Translations under genes and position numbers: made by a program
The notes under the pieces: generated by a model
Seen by the model: the letters and a program-made list of their open reading frames with translations, nothing else
What the model was told of the DNA's origin: nothing
Databases searched by the model: none
Source: JADDRA01 sp051005375
GTDB taxonomy: Bacteria > Actinomycetota > Acidimicrobiia > Acidimicrobiales > CADCSY01
Length of the DNA: 29,493 bases
Direction: 5' to 3'
NCBI GenBank assembly: GCA_051005375.1
Contig: JBPCJK010000053.1
Span: 1-29,493, forward strand
Shown here: positions 23,064 through 29,493 of the stretch, in pieces
Numbering within the stretch: the stretch's first letter is position 1
Layout of the letters: each line of letters starts with the position of its first letter

Positions 23064-24271
23064 TGGCGCTCCCGTTCCTTTTCGTTGCGGAGGTCAAAGG
23101 CGATCTTGACTGCCCCCCGGCGGCCCGCCTCAGCGGCGTGGGCCAGGGCGTCGACGTGGCGGTGGAGGGGGTAGGTGGCCGACACGAGCCGGTCGAGGCC
23201 GGCTTCGGTGACCAGCTCGAAGGCCAGCTCGAAGGTGCGCCGCCCGACGCTGGGCTCGAAGCCATAGGCGTAGGCGCCCACCAGCTCGATCTCGCGCTGC
23301 CACAGTGGCGTCAGGTCGACGGTGAGGTTCCCGGGCATGCCGACCATCACGATGCGGCCGCCGGGGCGGACGACGGCCAGGGCCTCGGCCAGGCTGGAGG
23401 CGCTGCCCACGCAGTCGATGGCCACGTCGGCCCCGCCGGTGAGTTGGGCCGGCGGCGAGGGGTCTCCGTGGCCATTGCCGAGGGCCATGGAGCCGGTCGC
23501 CCGGCGCACCGCCCGGGCCAGACCCGAGGGCACCACCACGTCGGTCGCTCCCAGCTCCTGGGCCAGGCGACGCTGCTCGGGGTGCTTGGCCCCGACGATC
23601 AAGCGTCGGGGCCTGACCCAACGGTGCACGGCGGCGATGGTGCACAGCCCCAGGGTGCCGGCCCCGACCACGACTACGACCCGGTCCTCTTCCCCGGGCG
23701 AGGCCTTGAGGGCGCCGCGGATGGCGCACGCCGCCGGCTCCACCATGACGGCAGCCTCGTCGGTCATGGACTGGGGGACGGGATGGAGCTGGGAGCGATG
23801 GGCGACCAGGGCCAGCGACCATCCGCCGCCGGTGTCCACGCAGTAGCCGGTCTGCAGGCCGGGCTCGAGGTGGCCGAAGGCGACGTTGCGGCAGCGCCCG
23901 ACATCGCCGGCGGTACAGGCCGGACAGGGCGGGTCAATGCTGCGCGTGGCGCACCCGAGCACCGGCTCCAGGACCACCCGGCCTGCGTCTGCCTCCATGT
24001 CGCCCACCACCTCATGGCCGGGTACGAAGGGGAAGCTGACCACGGGCTCGAACCAGGGGGAGGCCACTCCGTCGACGGTGGCCAGGTCGGAGCCGCAGAT
24101 GCCGGCCAACCGGGGCCGCACCCGCAGCCAGTCAGGGCCCGGCAGCGTCGGCGGGTCGACCTCCACCAGCCGCAGGGGCCCCACCCTGGCCCCCCGCCCC
24201 GGTGCCAGTGCCCCCGCCACCCGGGCGGCGGCGAAGCGGGGGACCGAACGGTCGAAGCGCAAGGCCTTCAC
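23060..24271 (-). CDS. Zinc-dependent alcohol dehydrogenase (MDR family)
   Basis: A 403-aa medium-chain dehydrogenase/reductase that interconverts an alcohol and an aldehyde or ketone with NAD(P). Seen: catalytic-zinc Cys in GICGSDL, GHEVVGD with its zinc His, a cysteine-rich structural-zinc lobe (CATRSIDPPCPACTAGDVGRC contains four Cys, about residues 103-123), EPAACAIRGALKA, the Rossmann motif VVVGAGTLGLCTIAA and DCVGSASSLAEALAVVRPGG. GTG at 24271 overlaps the stop of the reductase gene (GTGA), so the two are translationally coupled. The stop is inside repeat copy B. A fatty-alcohol or lipid-related substrate is likely from its neighbours, which is inference. Confidence 0.92.
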   Translation of the reverse strand: MKALRFDRSVPRFAAARVAGALAPGRGARVGPLRLVEVDPPTLPGPDWLRVRPRLAGICGSDLATVDGVASPWFEPVVSFPFVPGHEVVGDMEADAGRVVLEPVLGCATRSIDPPCPACTAGDVGRCRNVAFGHLEPGLQTGYCVDTGGGWSLALVAHRSQLHPVPQSMTDEAAVMVEPAACAIRGALKASPGEEDRVVVVVGAGTLGLCTIAAVHRWVRPRRLIVGAKHPEQRRLAQELGATDVVVPSGLARAVRRATGSMALGNGHGDPSPPAQLTGGADVAIDCVGSASSLAEALAVVRPGGRIVMVGMPGNLTVDLTPLWQREIELVGAYAYGFEPSVGRRTFELAFELVTEAGLDRLVSATYPLHRHVDALAHAAEAGRRGAVKIAFDLRNEKERERQ

Positions 24272-26697
24272 GGGCGAGCCCTCGCGAGGGCCCCCAGAGC
24301 GACCGGAGCGGCTGGAGCAGGCGAAGGACGCCCGGCGAAGGAGGTCCGGCGGGTCACCGGCCCGATGGGCAGCAGCGGCCGAGGCCCACCTGCTGCCCTG
24401 GGCCACTGCTCGACCAGCCAACCTCGCTTGCGGGCGATGGCGGCCAGGCGTATCTCGGGGTTGACCGCCACCGGGAAGCCGACGGCTTCGAGCATGGGCA
24501 GGTCGCTGGCCGAGTCGGCATAGGCCACCGCTTCTTCCAGGCGCAGCCCCTCGGCGTCGGCGTAGTCGGCCATGGCCTGGGCCCGGGCCTCGCCGGTGGG
24601 GGGCGCGGCGGTGAGCTCCCCGCTCCATCGGGAGCTGCCCTCGCCAGCGCCGTCACTGGTGTGGCTCATGCGAGCGCACACGATGTCGTCGAACAGCGGC
24701 GCCAGGTTGCGCTCCACCACGAGGTCGAGGGCACCGGTGATGAGCACGGTGCGATGCCCGAGCGCTCGGTGCCGGCGCACCCGGCGGAAGCCGGCGGGGA
24801 ACGACTTGGTCAGCAGCAGGTGGCTGAAGAGCTCAACGGCGTCCTCGTCGAGCTGACCCCGGGGCGCTCCCTCGAACTTCCGGTAGAAGTGGCGCAGGAA
24901 GTCACCTCGGTCCTTGCGGTCCAGCGCCAGCAGCGCCGGCCCTTCCGCCAGGGTACGCAGGGCGAAGCGGAGCCGGTCGGCCGGGACCAGCCGGCGGGTG
25001 GCCAGCCACGAGTAGGAGTCGACAACGTTGGAGGCGATGAGGGTGTTCTCCAGGTCGAAGGCAGCCAGGTGGCGGTCGGGGGACAGCACCCGATCCCGAA
25101 GTCGCTGCGCCCGGCTCGGGCCTGTGCGACCACCTGGCGTGGCCCGCACCCGGGCGTGTTCGACCACCGAGGGCAGGTGGACCTTGGTGACGTAGGCGTC
25201 CCAGTCGATGACGGCGGGGTCGAAGCAGAAGGCAGCCCGGTCGACCTCGTCGAGGGTCGACCACCTCTCCAGGAGGTGCTCGACGCTGAAGACGGCCTCG
25301 GTCTCTGCGTAGGCGCCGTAGAGCTCGACGTAGTCCAGGGCCCGGGCGGCGTCGGCCCGGCGCTCCTCCAGGTCGGCGGCCCAGCCGGCCTGGTTACCCC
25401 GCAGTGGCAAGGCGGAGAGCACCTTCTCGGCCCGGTCAATGGTGCGCACCGCCCGCTGGAGCTGGCCCTGGACCCGGCCACGCCCCGGGAAGGTCCAGCG
25501 GGGGACCAAGATGGGCTGACCCTTGGCATCGTAGAGGGGGTGCTGGGTGAACCAGTCGTGGACCAGGTCGACCAGGTGGCGGTAGTGGAGGGGGTTGGCC
25601 GACCCCGACGCCACCTGGACGATGACCGGAGCTTTCGTCGTCGCCGACAGGTCGGGGCCGCCCCGGGCGGCGGCGTCGATGATGGCGGCGACGACCAGGT
25701 CGACGGGGATGACGTCAACCACCCCCTCGGGGATGCCGGGGAACTCCCGCAGCAGCCCACGGGCGTAGGTGATGATGACCGGCTCAGCCATGCGAAAGCC
25801 CCGGATCCAGCCGGGCCGCGGCTCCCTCAGGGCCGACTCGATGATCGAGGGGCGCACGATGGTGACCGGGAGCTGGCCCCGGGTTTCTCCCAACGCCTGC
25901 TCTCCCAGCGCTTTGGTGTAGGCGTAGGCGTCGGGCCACCCCAGCGCCCGAGCCCGGGCCCGTCCCGCCTCCACCATGGTGTCGGCTACCCACGACTCGC
26001 GGACCTTCTCGGCCTTGCTGGCCAGAAGGGGGATTCCTGCCGCTCCAAGCTCAGCCCGGGCCTGCTTGGCGAAGCGCGCCAGCAGGGTGGGGGTACGGCT
26101 CTCGGCCTCGGTGTCGGCCCGGGCCCGCCGGGCGGCGTCGACCTCCCGGCGCCACGCCACCCGGGGGGAGAAGGGAGACTCGAAGACCGGCTCCTCCGCG
26201 GCCCGGCCCCGGCGGTTTCCGGCGACGTAGCACGTGGACACGGAGATGAGGTGGGCTGACGAGCCCACGTCCTGAATGGCCTGAGACAATCGGGTGGGAC
26301 CGAGGAGGTTGACTTCCACGGCCCGGTCGAGGGGCGAGTCGAAGGCCACGGCGGCGGCGGCGTGGATGACGACGTCGCAGGTGGCCAGGGCGGCGCGGCC
26401 CTCGTCGTCGAGCCCGAGGCCGTCCACGCTCACGTCGCCGGCCACCACCTGGATCCGGCGGCCGACCTCAGCGTCGAAGCGGTCACCGAGGGCAGCTCGC
26501 AGCTGGTCAAAGGCGTCGTTGCGCAGCACCTCCCGCCGTACCCGCTGGTCAGAGCTGGATCGTCGCCCGGACCGGACCAGCAACACCAGGTCGCTGCCCG
26601 GAACGCATCGCAGGAGGCGCTCGACCAGGGCGGTCCCGAGGAAGCCGGTGGCGCCGGTCACGAACAGTCGGCGGCCGGCCAAGGCGTCGGCGATCAC
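24268..26697 (-). CDS. Fatty acyl-CoA reductase fused to HAD-IB hydrolase
   Basis: An 809-aa fusion. Residues 1-400 are an NAD-binding_4 ('male sterility') reductase that reduces acyl-CoA or acyl-ACP to aldehyde or alcohol: VTGATGFLGTALVERLL (13-29), VVAGDVSVDGLGL, ISVSTCYVAGNRRG and the catalytic YAYTK (Tyr258, Lys262). Residues 400-535 are the Sterile-like C-terminal region. Residues 540-760 are an HAD-IB phosphatase-like domain: FDLENTL (nucleophile Asp548), VLITGALD (motif II) and YADSASDLPML (Asp728, Asp732). Position 550, where most HAD phosphatases have the general-acid Asp, is Glu, so phosphatase activity may be altered. GTG at 26697 is the start. It heads the operon and is divergent from the TetR gene, with a 12-bp palindrome between them. 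Confidence 0.9.
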   Translation of the reverse strand: MIADALAGRRLFVTGATGFLGTALVERLLRCVPGSDLVLLVRSGRRSSSDQRVRREVLRNDAFDQLRAALGDRFDAEVGRRIQVVAGDVSVDGLGLDDEGRAALATCDVVIHAAAAVAFDSPLDRAVEVNLLGPTRLSQAIQDVGSSAHLISVSTCYVAGNRRGRAAEEPVFESPFSPRVAWRREVDAARRARADTEAESRTPTLLARFAKQARAELGAAGIPLLASKAEKVRESWVADTMVEAGRARARALGWPDAYAYTKALGEQALGETRGQLPVTIVRPSIIESALREPRPGWIRGFRMAEPVIITYARGLLREFPGIPEGVVDVIPVDLVVAAIIDAAARGGPDLSATTKAPVIVQVASGSANPLHYRHLVDLVHDWFTQHPLYDAKGQPILVPRWTFPGRGRVQGQLQRAVRTIDRAEKVLSALPLRGNQAGWAADLEERRADAARALDYVELYGAYAETEAVFSVEHLLERWSTLDEVDRAAFCFDPAVIDWDAYVTKVHLPSVVEHARVRATPGGRTGPSRAQRLRDRVLSPDRHLAAFDLENTLIASNVVDSYSWLATRRLVPADRLRFALRTLAEGPALLALDRKDRGDFLRHFYRKFEGAPRGQLDEDAVELFSHLLLTKSFPAGFRRVRRHRALGHRTVLITGALDLVVERNLAPLFDDIVCARMSHTSDGAGEGSSRWSGELTAAPPTGEARAQAMADYADAEGLRLEEAVAYADSASDLPMLEAVGFPVAVNPEIRLAAIARKRGWLVEQWPRAAGGPRPLLPIGPVTRRTSFAGRPSPAPAAPVALGALARARP

Positions 26698-26707
26698 CCC
26701 GCCTGTC

Positions 26708-26719
26708 TACCATATGGTA
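26708..26719. promoter_or_regulatory. Palindromic operator between TetR and FAR genes
   Basis: TACCATATGGTA is a perfect 12-bp palindrome in the 23-bp gap between the divergent starts (26697 and 26721). It contains TACCAT, a TANNNT -10 box, on both strands; on the plus strand the box ends 7 nt before the tetR GTG. A TetR dimer bound here would block both promoters. Confidence 0.65.
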
Positions 26720-26720
26720 A

Positions 26721-27335
26721 GTGAGAGACGCAGCCGGGACCCGAGAGCGGATCCTCGACGAGGCCCTGGTGTCGTTCGCCGGCCGAGGCTTTGCGGCGAC
26801 CTCCCTGGACAGCCTGGCCGGCAGTTTGGGCGTGCGCAAGCAGACCATCCTCCATCACTTCGGCACCAAGCAGGGCGTCCTGGTGGCAGTGGTCGATCGC
26901 TCGGCCGAGGAGCTGGCGGAGTCCATGGAGCAGGCCCTGGCCGGCGCCGGCGCCGGTTTCGCCCGGGTGGAGGCGCTGGTGCGGGCCGTGTTCCGCCTGG
27001 CTGCCCGGCGCCCGGAGCTGCTCGGCCTGCTCCGAGAGGTGAGCCGTCTGGGGCCGCCCGCCGCCACCCGCCTGGTCGAGGTCCTCGACCCCATGGTGGA
27101 GCGGGCCCGATCTTTTCTCGAGGAGGAGATGGAGGCCGGGCGCATGCGCCGCCACGACCCCCGGTTGCTGCTGCTGTCGGCCTACTCCACGGTCATCGGG
27201 GTGGCCACCGAGGTGGAGGTGCTTCGCGCCGTCGGTGTCGACCCCAGCGCCCGGTCGCTGGTCCGACGCCGGTCGGAGTTGCTGAGCTTCCTGCGCTCCG
27301 CCCTGCTGGTGGACGAGGTCCCCGCCCCCGCCTGA
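26721..27335 (+). CDS. TetR-family transcriptional repressor
   Basis: A 204-aa TetR regulator. The N-terminal helix-turn-helix is clear (TRERILDEALVSFAGRGFAA, then TSLDSLAGSLGVRKQTILHH with FGTKQGVL; residues about 7-55). The rest is an all-helical ligand and dimerisation domain with Arg/Ala-rich helices. The GTG start follows the palindrome directly, with no ribosome binding site, so the transcript is probably leaderless. It is divergent from the FAR::HAD operon and most likely represses both that operon and itself through the palindrome. Acyl-CoA or a fatty alcohol is a plausible ligand from context, not shown by sequence. Confidence 0.92.
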   Translation: MRDAAGTRERILDEALVSFAGRGFAATSLDSLAGSLGVRKQTILHHFGTKQGVLVAVVDRSAEELAESMEQALAGAGAGFARVEALVRAVFRLAARRPELLGLLREVSRLGPPAATRLVEVLDPMVERARSFLEEEMEAGRMRRHDPRLLLLSAYSTVIGVATEVEVLRAVGVDPSARSLVRRRSELLSFLRSALLVDEVPAPA

Positions 27336-27358
27336 CCCCCGTGCCCCAGAGGGGTCAG
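27332..27358. terminator. Shared hairpin at convergent tetR and ddl stops
   Basis: CTGACCCC (27332-27339) pairs perfectly with GGGGTCAG (27351-27358) around an 11-nt loop. Both stop codons (TGA of tetR at 27333-27335, TGA of ddl at 27355-27357 on the minus strand) lie inside the arms. It probably terminates both genes, although it has no T run. Confidence 0.6.
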
Positions 27359-28491
27359 ACCCGGGGCCGCCCGACGCGGCCGGCGCGGGCGGTGTGGCGC
27401 TCTTGGGCCAGGGCGATCAGGCGGTCGAGGAGCTCGGGGTAGGGCACGCCGGAGGCCGCCCACAGGCGGGGGTACATGGAGCGGGGGGTGAAGCCGGGGA
27501 TGGTGTTGACCTCGTTGGCGAGGAGCCCACGGCCGTCCTCCTCGAAGAAGAAGTCAACCCTGGCCATGCCCTCGACCCGCAGGGCCGTAGCGGCAGCCAC
27601 GGCCAGGCGCCGGACCTCGTCGGCCACTCCTGGAGGGAGCACGGCGGGTACCACCAACTCGGCTCCAGTACCGGAGTACTTGTCGTCGAAGTCGTAGAAC
27701 GCCGCTCGGGGCACGACCTCCCCCGGGACCGAAGTCTCCAGGTTGGCGTTACCGAGGACGCCGCACTCGATCTCCCGGCCGTCCACCGCCTCCTCGATGA
27801 CCAGCCACTCGTCGTAGGCCAGGGCCAGGGCCACCGCCGCCGGCAGGGCCGCAGGCCCCTCCACTCGGGAGATCCCCACCGATGACCCCAGGTTGGCGGG
27901 TTTGACGAACACCGGCCACCCCAGTGCCGTGCCCACCCGGTCGACCATCCGGTCCTCGACCTGGTCCCAGTGCAGGGTCAGGTGGCGGACCTGGGCGATC
28001 CCGTGGTGGGCCAGCACCTCCTTGGACTTGGCCTTGTCCATGCACAAGGCCGAACCCAGCACCCCGCTGCCGACGTAGGCCACGCCTGCCAGCTCCAACA
28101 ATCCCTGGACGGTGCCGTCCTCTCCCAGGGGCCCGTGCAGGAGGGGCAGGACCACGGTGGGGACGGCGCCGGCGGTGGCGAGCACGGCCAGCGGGTCCAC
28201 TGCGGGACCCTCAGCCACCTTGAGGCTCCGTGCCCACGCCGTCGCCGCCACCGGAAGGGCGGCCGGCAGTACGTCCGGACCCACCTCGGCGAGGGCGGCC
28301 ATGGCCTCCTCGGCCCGGACCCAGCGGCCGTCGGGGGTGATGGCGATGGGCACGACGTCGTAGCGAGCGGGATCGAGTGCCCGCAGCGCCGAGGCGGCCG
28401 AGACACAGGACACCTCGTGCTCGGCTGATCGCCCGCCGAAGAGCATCACCAGGCGGACCCGCTCGGCCGGCGCCTGGTCGTTGGTGCTCAC
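27355..28491 (-). CDS. ddl: D-alanine--D-alanine ligase
   Basis: A 378-aa ATP-grasp ligase that joins two D-alanines for peptidoglycan precursors in the cytoplasm. Seen: the N-terminal GGRSAEHEVSCVSA, LLHGPLGEDGTVQG (substrate loop), CMDKAKSKEVL, VKPANLGSSVGISR (ATP loop), the YDFDDKYSG stretch and the metal-binding VDFFFEEDGRGLLANEVNTI followed by PGFT. GTG at 28491 was chosen because family homology begins soon after and because the divergent murF start lies only 22 bp away; an in-frame start further upstream would overlap murF. Its natural partner MurF is divergently encoded. Complete and apparently functional. Confidence 0.95.
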   Translation of the reverse strand: MSTNDQAPAERVRLVMLFGGRSAEHEVSCVSAASALRALDPARYDVVPIAITPDGRWVRAEEAMAALAEVGPDVLPAALPVAATAWARSLKVAEGPAVDPLAVLATAGAVPTVVLPLLHGPLGEDGTVQGLLELAGVAYVGSGVLGSALCMDKAKSKEVLAHHGIAQVRHLTLHWDQVEDRMVDRVGTALGWPVFVKPANLGSSVGISRVEGPAALPAAVALALAYDEWLVIEEAVDGREIECGVLGNANLETSVPGEVVPRAAFYDFDDKYSGTGAELVVPAVLPPGVADEVRRLAVAAATALRVEGMARVDFFFEEDGRGLLANEVNTIPGFTPRSMYPRLWAASGVPYPELLDRLIALAQERHTARAGRVGRPRV

Positions 28492-28513
28492 GGGTGTGGC
28501 ACGGTAGCGGGCT

Positions 28514-29493
28514 ATGCGCTTTCGCACCTCCGAGGTGGCCGAGGCCACCGGCGGCTATCTGGTCGGCCCCGACGTCGAGGTCGCCGGCGCCGTCATCGAC
28601 TCCCGCCAGGTCCACGGGGGAGAGCTGTTCGTTCCCGTGGTGGCTTGCCGCGACGGTCACGACTTCGTCACTGCTGCGCTGGCTGCCGGTGCCGGCGCCT
28701 ACTTGAGCGCCCGGGCGTCGGTGGGCGGCACGGCGGTGCTGGTCGAGGACACACTGGCTGCCCTTGCCGCCCTGGGCAGCGAGGTTCGGTCCCGCCTCAG
28801 CGACCGGCTCCAGGGCCGGGTGGTGGCGGTCACCGGCTCCGTGGGCAAGACCTCGGTGAAGGACCTCCTCGCCGCTGCCATCGGCGCCCGGTGGTCGACG
28901 GCTGCCAGTGCCGGCTCGTTCAACAACGAGCTCGGTGTCCCGCTCACCCTGTTGGATGCCCCCGAGGGCACGGAGGCGTTGGTGATGGAGATGGGCGCTC
29001 GGGCCCGGGGTGACCTTGAGCGGTTGTGCGCCGTGGCCCGACCGACCGTCGGGGTGATCACCGCCGTGGACTTGGTCCACACCGAGACCTTCGGCACCAT
29101 CGCCGACGTCGCCCGGGCCAAGGCCGAGCTGGTGGCGGCGCTGCCCGCCGACGGCACCGCCGTGCTCAACGCCGACGATCCTCGGGTGGCGGCCATGGCG
29201 GGGGCGACGAAGGCCACGGTGGTCAGCTACGGCGTCGGTGGAGCGGATGTGTCCGCCACCGAGGTGGAGCTCGACGGCGAGCTCCGCCCGTCGTTCCGGC
29301 TCCACTCGCCGTGGGGCGACGCCTGGGTCCGTCTCCAGGTTCGGGGCCGCCACCAGGTGGGCAACGCCCTGGCGGCGGCGGCCGCGGCCCTGGTCTGCGG
29401 CGTCGATCCCGACCACGTCGCCACCGGCCTGGGGCAGGCGTCGCTGTCACCGTGGCGCATGGCGCTGGTTCGAGCGGCATCCGGCGCCCTCGT
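28514..29493 (+). CDS. murF: UDP-N-acetylmuramoyl-tripeptide--D-Ala-D-Ala ligase (partial)
   Basis: The first 326 codons of MurF, cut by the right window end; the frame is open to the last base. MurF attaches D-Ala-D-Ala to the UDP-MurNAc-tripeptide. Seen: the N-terminal uridine-binding domain (MRFRTSEVAEATGGYLVGPD, VIDSRQVHGGELFV, DGHDFVTAALAAGA), the P-loop VTGSVGKTSVKD (Lys112), SFNNELGVPLTLLD, ALVMEMGARARGDLERL, VGVITAVDLVHTETFG and NADDPRV. MurF P-loops usually read GSNGKT; Val110 for Asn is a mild variant. The ATG at 28514 has no ribosome binding site. The ligase that supplies its dipeptide substrate is divergent, 22 bp away, so the two starts must share very compact control DNA. Confidence 0.93.
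   Translation, partial: MRFRTSEVAEATGGYLVGPDVEVAGAVIDSRQVHGGELFVPVVACRDGHDFVTAALAAGAGAYLSARASVGGTAVLVEDTLAALAALGSEVRSRLSDRLQGRVVAVTGSVGKTSVKDLLAAAIGARWSTAASAGSFNNELGVPLTLLDAPEGTEALVMEMGARARGDLERLCAVARPTVGVITAVDLVHTETFGTIADVARAKAELVAALPADGTAVLNADDPRVAAMAGATKATVVSYGVGGADVSATEVELDGELRPSFRLHSPWGDAWVRLQVRGRHQVGNALAAAAAALVCGVDPDHVATGLGQASLSPWRMALVRAASGAL

Noticed and set aside
24300..24628. Upstream extension of the alcohol dehydrogenase frame
   Set aside because: It overlaps the FAR::HAD gene and is not protein-like; the GTG at 24271 in the GTGA overlap is the better start.

Overview
The window is very GC-rich, densely coding DNA with GTG and TTG starts, many 4-bp stop/start overlaps (GTGA, TTGA) and several genes whose start codon lies 6-7 nt after a TANNNT box with no ribosome binding site (leaderless transcription). 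Together with the gene content this points to a high-GC actinobacterium. Acidimicrobiia is my best guess, by inference and overall impression, not by alignment. No rRNA, tRNA, CRISPR array or intact mobile element was found.

Layout. 1-890: a 344-base non-coding lead with an unusual G5/C5 palindrome, then a small conserved-looking protein. 1006-5331 (minus): a glycan operon of carbamoyltransferase, a fused GT2 glycosyltransferase::GmhB-type HAD phosphatase, and a GT9 heptosyltransferase-like enzyme. 5439-8129 (minus): a small acidic protein, an NAD-dependent epimerase, two PRC-barrel proteins and a 48-aa membrane protein. 8279-11880 (minus): citrate synthase, an acyl-CoA carboxylase carboxyltransferase subunit and a LysR regulator. 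12044-13549 (plus): a NicO-type Ni/Co exporter or permease with a His-rich loop. 13690-14674: a scar with a frameshifted Tn3 transposase remnant and a probably truncated HEAT-repeat gene. 14692-19164 (minus): glutamate synthase large subunit. 19343-20509 (plus): an AbiEi/DUF559-type gene broken by three lesions. 20355-26697 (minus): a lipid-type operon of fatty acyl-CoA reductase::HAD-IB fusion, zinc alcohol dehydrogenase, divergent LarA-like protein and PlsC acyltransferase, opposite a TetR gene with a 12-bp palindrome between them. 27355-29493: D-Ala-D-Ala ligase (minus) and, divergently, MurF (plus, cut by the window end).

Most unusual signal: an 87-bp element present twice (7900-7986 and 22977-23063; 79 of 87 positions identical, no gaps) in two unrelated operons. 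In both copies it starts on the TGA stop of the upstream gene and ends on the ATG or GTG start of the downstream gene. It is bounded by RTGAGCA direct repeats exactly 80 bp apart and is built from consecutive hairpins, two of which are mutually exclusive. It looks as if it had been placed precisely into an RTGA stop/start overlap. A second, looser family of palindromes with a TTCTGGCC core occurs at 1970-2025, 19210-19298 and 20286-20337.
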